From Ulota crispa (Eukaryota > Streptophyta > Bryopsida > Orthotrichales > Orthotrichaceae): a stretch of DNA of 64,000 nucleotides. Both the position numbers and the translations under genes were made by a program. Positions 33,801-44,970 of this stretch are shown in pieces. Location: NCBI GenBank assembly GCA_963920765.1, contig OY987245.1, forward strand, positions 19,484,727 to 19,548,726. The letters run 5' to 3'. Numbering within the stretch: the first letter of the stretch is position 1; each line of letters opens with the position of its first letter. Below the pieces are notes generated by a model. The model worked only from the letters and a program-made list of their open reading frames with translations. It was not told the origin of the DNA and did no database searches.

Positions 33801-34654
33801 AATCCACCATAGCCATTTCTCGGCTATCTCTTAGGGCTTGCTAGATGTAACACCTCCTGAGATCTTTCTTACAAAACATATGAAAGGCGATTCATACTCT
33901 GCGATGAAAACCGAAAATAAAAAACAAGAAATTTCGAAAGATGTCAATTGTCAATAAACACCATAGCCATTTCTCAGCTATCTCTTAGGACGTACTAAAC
34001 GACACCTCCTGAGATCTTTATTACGAAACGTATGAAAAGCGATTCATACTCAAACCGAAAAGAAAAAGTAAAATGGCTTGTCAATCCACCATAGCCATTT
34101 CTTGACTATCTCTTAGGGCTTACTAAATATAACACCTCCTGAGATTATTGTTACGAAACATATGAAAAGCAATTTATACTCTGCAATGAAAACCGAAAAC
34201 AACAAAACAAGAAATTTCAAAAGATGTCAATTGTCAATAAACACCATAGCCATTTCTCGCCATTTCTCAGCTATCTCTTAGGACGTACTAAACGACACCT
34301 CCTGAGATCATTGTCACAAAACATATGAAAAGCGATTCATACTCAAACCGAAAAGAAAAATAAAATGGCTTGACAATTCACCATAGCCATTTCTCGGCTA
34401 TCTCTTAGGACGTACTAAACGACACCTCCTGAGATCTTTGTCACAAAACATACGAAAAGCGATTCATACTCAAACCGAAAATAAAGATACAAAGGCTTGA
34501 CAATCCAGTACTTACCGAAGAAATTGCGCTTATCCGCAAACTGATGATACTTCTGGTCTTGAGGAATCTTGGGAGTGACAAGCATGAGGATGACGAACAT
34601 GCCAGCGGCCACGCTCCATACTGCCGCTCGCTGACCTCTCCCTTCTATCCGCAT
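30838..34654 (-). CDS. Alkaline-ceramidase-like (CREST superfamily) membrane protein, 7 exons
   Basis: Exons on the minus strand: 34654-34516, 33618-33519, 33391-33271, 32546-32425, 31922-31720, 31346-31187, 30997-30838. All junctions are GT-AG, phases agree, and the total is 1005 bases (334 aa). The product is a multi-pass membrane protein: LMLVTPKIPQDQKYH with RNFFGIPNTLNVVSN near the N-terminus, then about seven hydrophobic spans. Residues fitting the CREST metal-hydrolase set are the Ser and His in FGSAYYHLKP, Asp in WDRLPMTIAF, and the His pair in SGHTLKHL. The family includes alkaline ceramidases and phytoceramidases of ER/Golgi, which release sphingoid base and fatty acid from ceramide; the exact substrate is inferred. 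The tail (KWRQQARANGS onward) is soluble. Introns 3, 4 and 5 each hold a MITE, and intron 1 is mostly tandem repeats. Confidence 0.85.
31436..31706. mobile_element. TA-flanked foldback MITE, family B, in intron 5 of the ceramidase-like gene
   Basis: The inverted ends GGGAAAATTTCATGGATACC and GGGTAAATTTCATGGATACC extend as arms of about 110 bases meeting near 31590. TA lies outside both ends. The element ends 14 bases from the donor at 31719, so the 5' part of the intron is almost entirely element. Confidence 0.85.
32042..32347. mobile_element. TA-flanked MITE, family A, in intron 4 of the ceramidase-like gene
   Basis: The ends CACTGAATAGTGCGTTTAGG and CATTGAATATTGCATTTAGG (reverse) are flanked by TA. 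The body is collinear with 11249-11554. Confidence 0.85.
32673..33100. mobile_element. Stowaway-like MITE, family D, in intron 3 of the ceramidase-like gene
   Basis: The ends GTCCCTCTGTCCC and CTCCCTCCTGTCCC (reverse) with TA at both sides are close to the classic Stowaway CTCCCTCCGT terminus. The body is an inverted-orientation match to the 428-bp element at 54653-55080 (shared AAGCTGGAGATTTTGCATAC and GGTAACCATTGTTGCTACTA-like blocks). Confidence 0.85.
33025..33278. repeat. Tandem duplication spanning a MITE end and a splice donor
   Basis: 33025-33150 and 33152-33278 are near-identical copies of about 127 bases. Each contains the right end of the family D element and the last eight bases of the upstream exon with its donor (minus strand GTCTCCCT|GTAAGTC). 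The functional exon joins the outer copy at 33270; the inner copy is a potential decoy donor inside intron 3. Confidence 0.85.
33640..34500. repeat. Minisatellite filling intron 1 of the ceramidase-like gene
   Basis: Six units of about 115-155 bases each carry CCATAGCCATTTCTC, GCTATCTCTTAGG, ACACCTCCTGAGAT and CATATGAAAAGCGATTCATA-like segments. A longer unit type (with AAGAAATTTCAAAAGATGTC) alternates with a shorter type (with TGGCTTGACAATCC), a higher-order dimer pattern. The intron runs 33619-34515, so the array occupies nearly all of it. Confidence 0.85.
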
Positions 34655-35242
34655 CGCCGCCAAAATCCTTGTAATAATTTTGCGAAGTTGTAACCACCAC
34701 GGTTCAATTGACGACGTGCGGAGAGAAACTAACTTACAACTGGTGATCGAGTAGTCTAAGATTGTCTTGAGCGTAAGTGTCCGAATCGGTGTCTTCGTGG
34801 TCGGGTGCAATGGAGAGAGAAACAGGGGTTTGGAGGCTTTGGAGCTTTAGAAGGAAGCGTGCCTTTGCTGGGGAGACTAGAAATTCAAAGCCGTGTGAAA
34901 GTGGGAGTTGAGGTCCCCGGGGGATGAACGCGGATGGATGATGTCGACGAACGTCTTTAGTCGGTATCAGCGCTAATAATTTCATTTTTTGTTTTTAGCT
35001 CTAACCCCTGAACGGCACTGAAGCCCTTTGCGGCCGTATGTACGCGGCCGTATGTACGTCCGTACATATGGACGTATTTGAACCGTTATGAGGGCTTTTC
35101 AAATTTTTTATGCACCTTTCATCATACAACCATTTAATATGTGTGGTTGTAACACCTAATTTCTAATTGATTTAAACTTTTTAAATATTGACTGCGACCA
35201 TATTTGGTACCATATCTCCAAAGCCTATGTGATGTTTAGGGG
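34655..35242. other. Upstream region of the ceramidase-like gene
   Basis: 34655-34985 is GC-richer and probably contains the leader and promoter of the minus-strand gene; an open frame there has no recognisable domain. At 35028-35082 there is a short repeat GCGGCCGTATGTAC twice, followed by an imperfect palindrome around TACGTCCGTACATATGGACG. Confidence 0.45.
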
Positions 35243-35245
35243 TTA

Positions 35246-35560
35246 AGGTAGGAGCACCCATAAGTAATGCTATCCCCATAATTGTCACCTCTGAAATCTT
35301 AAAAAATCTTTGGAAGTAAATAGATGTAATGACAAGAATGTACAACATGTGAACATGATATCTTGATAGTGGTTATGGGTACAATGGCAGTTTGCTCTTT
35401 AAAAATTCACAATTTATTCTCACTATATCCAAATAATACAATCAAAATTGTGAACTCATTATTTTTCTATTCCTATAATAGGATCCTATAATTTGCTAGC
35501 TGTTTATTAATACTCATCATGTTCAAAACCCTTAGATTGATGCTTATGGTGCTCCTACCT
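35246..35560. mobile_element. TA-flanked MITE, family C
   Basis: The ends AGGTAGGAGCACCCATAAGT and AGGTAGGAGCACCATAAGCA (reverse) form the inverted pair; TA is outside both. The body is an inverted-orientation match to 48262-48575 (GGATCCTATAATTTGCTA, AATGGCAGTTTGCTC). Confidence 0.85.
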
Positions 35561-35562
35561 TA

Positions 35563-36230
35563 ACCGGCCACAAACGTTGGTTGTAGATTGAATTTTTGGC
35601 AACCCAGTTTGAATTTGAGTAATGGGCAAGTTGCAATACTTTCTCATATAGTTTAGTATTTTGGTTACAAATTTTTTCTTGCCTAAGAATTTTTAGCTAC
35701 ATGCATGGCAGTTTATTAGGTTATAAATTGCAACTTTTAAGTTTAGTTCATATATTCTTCAACTATGTGAATTGGTGATGTCTTTCAATAGTTGTTTTAT
35801 TTTGTTAGTTATAATGCTAAACTTGGACATTTGCAAAGTGTACACTAACAATTTTGTCAAGAAGCCACTAAAAGACTATTTAGTACATATATACAAGTGC
35901 CAAATCCTACTGTGATACAATAACTACAAGCAATCATTTGAGGGAGGGTAGGTGAATAAATAGTGCATTTACTCTTAGCATTATAGCTAGATGGGAGGGA
36001 AAACAAATATGATTAATGGCTACTCAAGTTGTCTTAATCCAAGGTTCCATCAACATGGCACCACTTTAAATCGCACCTCATCTCAAAGGCAATTTTGCAT
36101 CTTGAAACTATGGCTATTTTTTAAATTTTCCTCTTTATTTTTATAATATAGTTTTAACTCAACCAAATTTGAGATAGAAATTTTGCTAAGTTTAGCTAGA
36201 TTTATTACCATTGGTACTCACCAACTTTTT
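35563..36230. other. AT-rich intergenic
   Basis: No gene or defined repeat was seen. Confidence 0.5.
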
Positions 36231-36405
36231 TGCTATATTATTACCATCTACTATTCTATTATCACCCACTGTTCTATTATCATCCACTTCTCTAACATCC
36301 ACTACTCTATCATCCACTATTCCATTATCATCCACTGCTCCATTATCATCCATTGTTCTATTATCATCCACTACTATATGACCCACTGCTCTGTCATCTA
36401 CTGCT
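36231..36405. repeat. Degenerate ~15-bp tandem repeat (ATCATCCACTRTTCTATT-like)
   Basis: About ten variants of TATCATCCACTGTTC are present. Open frames on both strands here arise from the repeat. Confidence 0.8.
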
Positions 36406-36498
36406 ATTAGCCATTTCTAAAGAACATCAAATAGTCATACCTAAACATGGCTTGAATAAAAATCCTTTGCATTTTTAGTTGTCACTAGAAACTCGTCT

Positions 36499-36630
36499 TT
36501 CTATAACAGATTTTTTTGGATGTTCACTTGAATCATGTTACAATAGATGTTAAAACTAACATCTTAAAGTCATGTTTGATGTTGTTGTTAACATAAAAAT
36601 AAGAAGACATCCAAAAAAATCCGTTATAAA
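36499..36630. repeat. Small inverted-repeat element
   Basis: TTTCTATAACAGATTTTTTT at the left pairs with TTTATAACGGATTTTTTTGG (reverse complement of the right end), about 26 bases per arm around an 80-base centre. This is probably a tiny MITE; no clear target duplication. Confidence 0.55.
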
Positions 36631-38740
36631 GATCATGGGTTTTTTCTAATATGTCCATATATTTGTCAGTGTAACGATGGAAATTATCAAGTGGTATCAT
36701 GTTGCATAGGGTCACTCTTGCTAGAAGTAAGGATGCGTTGTCCAAATGGAAAATATTCTGTCATGTAAATATTCATGGTTTTATTAAGTATGTTTAGATT
36801 TCAATATGTGATATATTTTGTCTTTAATGAAATAAAACTGCTAAAAGGAGCATGAGTAGATTTGGAAAGTGTGAGAGGATTTGGAAAGCGTGAAAAAATA
36901 AGATGATCAGTATCTTGAATGGAGGTTAGGTAAAGATTAGAGGATGAGCTAATGCATCCCACATGCCCTTCAATCTAAATAAGGATGAAAAGATAAAGAA
37001 AGTTTCCCTTTTAGCAGATGTGAGTTGAGTGTATGTAGAAGTTAACTACTAGTTAAGAAATCCGAGCATTAAGGGGAGGATAGCTCTTGGTGTACATATC
37101 TTTTTTCTATTAAATTTTGAGAGTTTGATTCTGGTGAAGAGATGTTTTTGAATTATGTTTGCAATTTTGATTTGGAGCTAAGATGCAAAAGTTATGATTG
37201 CTTGAACTAGAGGATAACCAAGCCATTTGAAGTAGAAAGGTTGAGATTTTGACAAACCATAGCTGATGTTCAGTTCATTATTTTGCAACAAAAGTTGGAA
37301 AGTGTGTTTTTTTTGGTCTTAGTTTTCTAGAAAGCTATTGCACTTAACATTTGGAGCTTTAAAGAGGAAGTTGTAAAGTGCAAAAGCTTGGAGGTTGACT
37401 ATCTTTAATGAAAAGGAGGCCCCAACTTTGAAGAGCCATAACCACTAGTCAATTTTATATTTTGTTTAGAAACTTCTATAGATGGTAGTTTGAGAAATTA
37501 GCTTTTCAAATTGCTATCACTTAAGTTATTTGAAACATTATTGAGAGAGTTGTATTGTGTGGAAGTTGAGAGGTTGGCTGTCTTTTTGTGAGAGGGAGGC
37601 TATGATTTTAACAAGTCATAACTTTTAGTCAAAGTTTTAGTTTTTAGTGAAAATTTTATGTGTTATATTTTGTGGTATAAGCTTTCCAAATTGATTTCAT
37701 ATTTGTGTTTTTGACCTGTAAATCAAAAATTATAAAGTTGCAAAGGGATAGTGCTTGATTTTCTAGGAGGGAAAGGAGCCTCCACTTTGTTCTCTTTCAT
37801 CTTTTGGATAGTAGTTAAAGTAAGGTAAAAATTAAGGATTTGAGAGAGTTTAAAAATTTGATAGATTTGGAGATTTGAGGGACTTACAAAATTGAGTAGA
37901 AGCCCAATCTAGACAGCAAGTGCTCTCTAGAATTCTCTTTTAGAATTTTTAGTAAACAAAAACCATATTGCAAAGCAGGTACTCTCTAGAATTTTGTTTG
38001 GAGTGTGAGATACAATAGACCGACAACACACACAGCCGCAGCCAAACACCTCACGTGTTCCCAATGCGTGCTCCTCTCTATTCAATAGCGTGGTAGCATT
38101 TTATTCAAGCAACATTTATGAGACTTCTCACCTATTGCTGGTGCCTCTTGTGCAGAGAGCCGCTCTTAGGGTTTCTTGCATTTTTGCTTTAGATGGCTGC
38201 TTTGTTGTTCTTCATGTTGTTAGAAGCAATAAACATTTAGACATTGACTTAGGGATTGTGTAGAGCTTGATTTCTTGTAAGCTTGGTCACTGGTCATTTT
38301 GTTTTGCTTTTGGACATGGTGCCGCCATATGTTAGGTCGTGTGAGGAGGTTGTGGATCCAGCTTTGAATGTTTTGCATAGTTGAGAAGAGCGAATCACTA
38401 TTTTCTTTCAACTACCAACAACTTGATCACTGCAAGGGACACCAGTTATTGTGGAAAGACAAACGCAAATGCAATTTTTGAAAATTAGGTTTACAATTGA
38501 GAGGGAATGTGAAACTAGAATGGACATAGCGCGGATGGGGGTTGTTTGTTTGCAAGCACCTGCTCTGCTACAAAAGCTGCAACAATTTGAACTTATAAAG
38601 GCTACTTCACTACCAAGAGCAATAATAATGGAGCAAGTTTCATTACAACATGGACGACATGCATTTCTTTGAGTTCCTGCCTCCTTTGCAAAAGAGGCTA
38701 TACAAGCAAAAATTGTCTTTGAAAGGAAGCCTTATGATTA
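36631..38740. other. Intergenic, no gene recognised
   Basis: AT-rich to about 37990. A slightly GC-richer segment at 38000-38720 precedes the LTR-like repeat but contains only broken frames. No clear protein similarity could be read. Confidence 0.4.
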
Positions 38741-39255
38741 AGGAATGCCAAAAAGACCATGCTCGGACCAAACTAGAACCACCAAAAAGATGCTAAAAAC
38801 CACTGGAAAGATTCATCAATACGAGTAGAAAGATTCTTTGAGAAAGATGGACGTTTCGTTGAATAGACATACGCTTGGTTGGATGGATGTACGTATGGAA
38901 TATGACATACACTGTATTTTCCCATACTTTGGGCAACCTGCCCCTGATGGCTTAAGCAGGCCATCAATGCTATCCGATGTGTTGCGGGATCAACGATGCA
39001 CAATGCACAATTCCTGCTTCTTCTTTGCTTCAATGATTTTGAACGGTTTTGAAGGTTAGGTTGGGTGCTCTGGTGTCCAAACTCTCGCCTTGACTCCAAA
39101 TTGGCAGCCTGGAGAGATGAGTATAGAACCCAAATTGATTGCAACTATTCATTTGTTGCAATTAGTGGTATTAGAATCTTATTGAAGTGAGGAAGAAGAC
39201 AATTCTTGAGATTATTGGTGTTGAAAGCTCTGCCCTTGCAACAGCTGCTCTTGGT
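38741..39255 (+). repeat. LTR-like repeat with primer-binding-site-like sequence (inverted partner at 45568-46152)
   Basis: The repeat begins near GGAATGCCAAAAAG and runs through GTAGAAAGATTCTTTGAG and GGATGGATGTACGTATGGAA to TATTCATTTGTTGCA (about 39160). It is immediately followed by AGTGGTATTAGAATC, which resembles the initiator-Met-tRNA primer site TGGTATCAGAGC used by many plant retrotransposons. TG...CA limits (about 38745-39160) would give an LTR of about 415 bases. A third start (GGAAATGCCGAAAAGGCC) lies at 39684. No Gag-Pol is visible, so this may be a truncated or miniature retroelement. Confidence 0.55.
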
Positions 39256-39985
39256 TTGTATCTCAGTTGATGTATTGTTTGTAGGCAATTATTTGTCTAT
39301 GCTTTTGATTTTGCATTTGGAGGTTTCTGCTTCATCTTTTACCTTGTCAAATTGAATTAAACATAGTGAGGAAGACTATCAAATGGGCTTCACGAGTTTA
39401 ACTATTAGGACCCATTATGTCAATCCATAATCTCTTGCTCATTTGGTCTAGCTTGGGCTGGAATTCTTTGTTGTTAAGTACACATCTTGCTAGTCGTTGA
39501 TGTGTCATCTTTGCTCAATGATACTGATAGTTTTTGTAGTATGCATGCTAGCTTTTGAAGAAGATAAGATTTGGGTTCATATTGCCACTTTCATTTCAAA
39601 AGAATGATTCTAAGGAGGTTTTGCTTGCAGATTGACTCGATTGCAGGCTTTGAGGATGGTCTTTTTGAGTATGCTAGGATTCAAAGACCCTAGGAAATGC
39701 CGAAAAGGCCAAGCTTGAGTAATTTTTGTTTTGATTTTTTTTTGTGATTTTGATTAATTTTGTGCAAATGGAAGGAAGCATAAGGTGGAGAGTGCAGAAG
39801 AGAAGACAGACAATACTGAGTGTGCTCTATTTTACTCCAAATTTTCCAAGAAGGGGGATGTCCAAGCACATTGGAAAAAGCAAAAGAAAAGGTCAGTTAT
39901 GCCCCACTTCAATTGTTTTTCATGCTAAAGTTTATGAAGTAACCACAACTCTAAAATATGTCAGTCATGTGAGGATTGTCATGTA
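39256..39985. other. Continuation of the left LTR-like element, no gene
   Basis: This holds the short internal-like region after the primer-site-like sequence and a second LTR-like start at about 39684. No reading frame could be recognised. Confidence 0.4.
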
Positions 39986-41394
39986 TCACATGTTCCCTAA
40001 AGAATGATCCATGGTGCTATAGCACATTTTTTGGTACATGGTTTTCACGTCTTTATACCGAGGTGTGTATATCTTTTGAAAGCATGTGCTAGATGCAATT
40101 AGAGGGTCATCATCCCTATCTATGAAATCCACCGTGACACTCTTACCTCCAAAATATTCATTGCTTGTGATGAAGATAGTTAGCCTTGCCCTTTCTGAGT
40201 ATATCATATACTGCACACACACCTTGAACATGTCCTCCACCTCTTGAGGTACCATAGTAGTGAAATTGCACTTGTCCAAGAAGTCTCTCGGGTGGATCAC
40301 TCTTTGTACGTTGGATACCCCTATGTGGCAAAGGAGTAATTTCTAAGAGGCTGTTTACCTCCTAGGAATAAATAAAAGAGTCCCTATAATTATATAATTT
40401 GGCAAAATGACTTATTTTAGGACAATCTAGAATTACATATATGGCCTTGACAATTCTATTTTTTTAGATTATTTTCTTTATAAAGAAAAAAAAATTGTTG
40501 AACAAAGTGATTGAAGAAGGTTTTGGATAAGAGGAACAAAAGAAGCATGTGAATATTTGATGGTTAGACTTTAATATTGTTGTAAAATTAGTTTTCTTTT
40601 TTACGCCCTATTTTCTTTGTTAAGACATTTTGGTGAGTGCCCAGATTGGTGTTAGATTTTGCATTTTTTCACAACCTATTTTTTTTTGGACCCCAATTAT
40701 GGCACCTTAGTTTACACAAAATTTTGATATTTATTTTTTTCCCCATTTTTTTGGTTAGGCACTTTTTTTGGGTTTAAATTCATATTTGATTTTGACCCTC
40801 TATATTTTGCTATGATATAGGCTATGAAACTTTTGTTGATTTTAAATTTTGAGTTCTTTACACTTCCTATTATTTTTGTTAAGTCACCTTTGCTTTAACT
40901 TTTCATCCAATACAACCTAGCCCCTCAAATACCTAGCTATATGTACAGATCCGTACTAGATATAGTCTTGTGCATAAGATACTTCCAAATCTTGTGCCCC
41001 TATATGAGTTGTAAAAAAATCAATGCTTTAGATTTGTAATGTACTTATATTAATTATATTGGATTTAGTGCTTTGAATGTTCTCTTCTTTATTTGTAAAT
41101 TTGTTATAATTATTTTTTCAAATAAATAAAACCCTTGTTATATTATGTCACATGTCAATTCTAAAATGCGCTAAGTGATTCACTCGAGAAGAAGTCTTTA
41201 GCATCCATAGCATTTTTGCCACTAAAAATCACCTTCACACTGTCTGCTGTCAAGGATTCAAGCATTGTCTTCATCATGTGCTTCCTTGAATCAAGGACCC
41301 TCGATGAGTCCACAGCTAAGTAATATCCTCTATGAAATGCCTTCCCAATTTCCAGCCTAGAACTGAAAATGTGGCTATAGATGGTGGTGCCCAA
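39986..41394 (-). pseudogene. HECT-domain-like E3 ligase remnants
   Basis: The minus-strand piece 41394-41161 contains LEIGKAFHRGYYLAVDSS, resembling part of the HECT N-lobe. The piece 40300-39986 contains IASSTCFQKIYTPRYKDV, closely following the HECT C-lobe pattern (S/T-x-C-F-x-x-L-x-L-P-x-Y) with the thioester-type Cys retained. AT-rich DNA without a continuous frame separates them, so the gene is broken or has unrecognised introns. HECT proteins carry ubiquitin on that Cys before passing it to substrate. The integrase-like remnant lies upstream on the same strand (43240-44970), so both may derive from one mobile element. The assignment rests on motif reading only. Confidence 0.45.
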
Positions 41395-43239
41395 TTTCTA
41401 TTCCACTTGTTGGTTCCATGTTTCTTCCTTCAATTCAAAATTTCTGAAGGTCCACTCTAGTTGATTCTCCCCTAACTAACTGGTGCTAATTTTAGAGATC
41501 ATTTGAGTGACAAACTCAAATCTCGTCCTTAGGGGAGATAATAGTGACCACAAGCCCCTCCACCTAAGGCAAAAATCACATTCCAATGCAGCTCAAGTAG
41601 CGGGATTGACACCAACAATTAAATTTGTATTCAAAGGTACTTGGTCAATAAGCATGAGCAAAGTAGCAAAGGAGAAGGTTCAAGCTACCTCAATGCCAAG
41701 CAATGCATTAGAGGAAAAATGAGCTCAAGAGAAGGCCCTTACGCCTTGACAAATTGGGATATTTTAGCTAATCACTAATTTTTTTAAATATATCCAATAA
41801 AAGTGTAGATTTTGTTTTTTTAATATTGGCAAGGTTATTGTACAACTACTTTTTTAATAATTCTCATTGTTATGCCCGATCTTTCAATATTTATAAAGAG
41901 TCCACACCCATTTCAATGATGCTTAATATTTATAAAGCCATGTCAAAAATTTAGGACCAATGCAATTATAATAACCCTTCATTTGATTGCTCGTGTACAA
42001 TAAAAAAGAAAAGGGAATGCACTCTTTGTGGTAGTCGGAACATGATTGTACATTGGAGCAAGGCTATAAAACCATATATGTATTGTGAATAAGTGAGTGA
42101 TAAAATTATATTTTCAAGGTAATTTGGAGACTTACTTAAGCATGCTATAGTAGGTAGTAATGCCCCTTGTGGAATTTGATGAAGATTTGGACAATATACA
42201 ATTTTTGCATTTGGAGGGAGAGAATCAAAATAAGATCCAAGTAGTCTCCGGTAGGGTTCTAAAAAAAACCTCTTCCCATACTTGACAATTTCCTTTTGAT
42301 GCACCTTTTGTAGAATAGACCTAAGAAGCAATGCTCTTGCCTAAAACCTGGTAGGTTATTGAACGTATAGGAAATTCCAAACTCAACAGTGTGGTCTTGG
42401 AAAGTTGTAGGAATTGTGTATCCTCCCCACAACGTAGAAGCGGGAACTGGGAAGTGACACTACGACGGAAGGGACATCTATTGGCCAATTCTCCAAAAAG
42501 GATAAGAGATCATCTCCCTTCACATGAAATAGATGAGAAATTGTACCATATCATATTTGCAACGACAGAATAGTTGTATCTTAACCTAGTTAAGATCTAC
42601 AATAGGTACAGACAAAAAAAATCACTTAGTGTAGTGAGATACATACTTCAAGCCAAAGGAACCTCCCATGGCCAAATTCTCACTAGATTCCTACAATCCT
42701 CATATACGTGAATACCAGATAAAACATTGTCTTTAGTGCTACAACAACACTAACCTGATTCTTCTAATTCTTCTACACCACTTGCCAAATGTATTAAACA
42801 ACTATAAGCATTTCTACTCTCCACAAAATGCTCCACAACAAGTATGCCACTTAAATGGGTATGACTAAAATGAGCTTGGAAACAATAATAAGACAAAATG
42901 CAATGTAGATGAAAGCATTCTACACTATTCTTTCCTTCTTTGAGGCTAGTGTATGCCAAGTCTCATAGCACACAAAGATTGTGCAGCAGTTCTGGTAAAG
43001 AGTATGATCAAGAGCACAACGTTGTGACCTATAAATCTGTAGGCATGGAGGGCCCAAATCCTCAGTGCCTATGGCATCAAGAAGATCAGCAATATGCACG
43101 TCCTCAATGTGTGTGGTCCACCTAATAGGAAAAAAATAGTTCATAAATCAGTATATGCTTGAGATTGCAATAATCCACTATGTTTGAATAAAATAAACAT
43201 ATAATAACTTAAAGGTTGTTCCACAACTTACCCGTGTAG
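41395..43239. other. Transposon-interior-like region with broken minus-strand frames
   Basis: Pieces such as 42331-41966 (RRLLGSYFDSLPPNAKI) and 43144-42920 (THIEDVHIADLLDAIGTEDL) are open on the same strand as the flanking integrase-like and HECT-like remnants but are not recognisable. They are probably linker parts of the same decayed element. Confidence 0.35.
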
Positions 43240-44970
43240 TCTCTCATATTCACAAAAATAATAGGCAAGCACATGCAAAGGCCTATATCTGCCATTTCCA
43301 TTGATCTGGCGCACAAGATGATTATCCTAGACACCTACATATTCGTCAACATCCTCTTGAAGAATAGGAACATAGACCTCTACAAATGAAGTCCGCTAAT
43401 AGGGATCATTTGGAATTTAGATTCCTTGGTTCACCATTTTTTCAATAGCATGTTTGTAGAACCACATCAATTTCCCCCAAAGCTGCCTCCACCAATGCTC
43501 AATTCTCTACACACAAGAATTCCAAATATTATATGGATGTCATATATGCATTAGTAAATCTTAAATAAACAAAAGTTGTTGGCATAGTAACATTTGGATC
43601 ATTTAATATGAGTTACAAGAGAACAATTAACTCTCATAGGCATTGGTAACTTACATGGTTTGACCTTCAGCAACAAGTGACTTGATGGCATCAAGAATAG
43701 ATTGTTTTACCTGATTGTAAATAGAAGCATGAACAAGAAATGAATTTCTTGTAGCAAGTTGCACTTGCTCCATGAATTGTCGGATAAGGACATACTTTGA
43801 AGCAAAATCGGATTGCATACGCAGTGGAGCTCCAAATTTTTGGACAACTGCACTAAATGGATCAAAAATGGTGTCTTGAGTCTTGTTGTTAGCCACTTTG
43901 GCATAAAGGACATAACAAGAAGTGCCATCTATGCACCCATGGAAGCGCACTCTATACATGACGAGTTTGTCATAAGCTGCAAAAGAGAATATAACACCAT
44001 ACTCATTAAATTGGGAAAAAACGTGGTCCCATTTTGTACTTCACCTTGATCCAAAATAGTCACTTCAAACCAGATTTGAAGGTATCAGATTCAATCTGAA
44101 CCACTAAGATTTTTTCCCTCGCAAATTCCTTCTTGATCTCAGGTGAGGGCACGTGTACAAAAAAAAATGTTGAGCTTAGTTGTACATGATCATGTACAAC
44201 CTACAGAAATTCCAAAATGTGCACTTTTTCCCAATTTACATAATATGGTGATATATAAAAAACTTAACGAGGGAATACACCATAGTCAACAATGAGGTAA
44301 CTTATACTCAACACACCATATTACATACATGTAGAGAATGAGTCCATAAGATATATATTATTTTAAAAAAATCAAAATAGAAAGAGAAATATGAAACATA
44401 AGACTTATAGTCAATGTGCCACAAAAGCCATTGGTATTGTGACATTATATTGCCGTTGTGCCAAAGGCCATGCTCTAAGCCGTCTCTCATAGTGAGCCTG
44501 TGAGCCCCTAAAAGAAGAATCAAAACAACAAATTAGTACTCACTGGATTGTTGTATGGAATGTATAAAGAAGAAAAAAGAAAAAACATGACCAAGCTGAT
44601 AACCAAATACTTTACATATTCAAACCTGATATTTGAAGTGCTCTTGCTATTTTGAGCTTAGGAGCTCTTACATTCATTTGCTTGAGAGCTACTTTGATGT
44701 GCAAAATGCCCCAATTTGCTCCATGTTCACCAATAGGTAGAGTAGCTTGTATTTTATCTGACAATTTGTCCATTGTGAAAGAACCATAAATTGTGAATTT
44801 CTAACCTATAGCTTTTGACATAAGTCTTTTTAACTATCTAGGGTTTGTGATATTTAGAGGAGCAACAATTTTTTTGAAAGTAATCCCTTGCTGGAGCATA
44901 GTAAAAACGTAGTCTACTAAGTTTGCCGGTTGAACATTTTCAGCCATCTTCCTTCCACGGTAAAGTACTC
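43240..44970 (-). pseudogene. Decayed integrase-core (DDE, rve-type) transposase
   Basis: Minus-strand pieces follow the order of eukaryotic integrase-core transposases of the IS3EU/Ginger type. An N-terminal helix-turn-helix-like YRGRKMAENVQPANLVDYVF (about 44910-44970) is followed by MDKLSDKIQATLPIGEHGAN...KVALKQMNVRAPK (44650-44777). A LWHID-like core strand lies near 44430, then FHGCIDGTSCYVLYAKVANN with RMQSDFASKYVLIRQFM (43765-43945), carrying Asp residues of the DDE core, and finally RIEHWWRQLWGK (about 43470-43510), matching the RIERxWR motif after the catalytic Glu region. In-frame stops and frame changes show it is inactive as it stands; some breaks may be introns. The function would be cut-and-paste transposition. 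Superfamily naming is tentative. Confidence 0.6.

Noticed and set aside
34734..34985. 83-codon frame upstream of the ceramidase-like gene
   Set aside because: No conserved features; it lies in the expected leader/promoter and is not joined in frame to exon 1.
35243..35563. piggyBac-derived MITE because TTAA flanks the 35246 copy
   Set aside because: The sibling at 48262 has TA but not TTAA on either side, so TA is the consistent flank.
36183..36410. Plus- and minus-strand frames of 64-75 codons
   Set aside because: Translations of a degenerate 15-bp tandem repeat.
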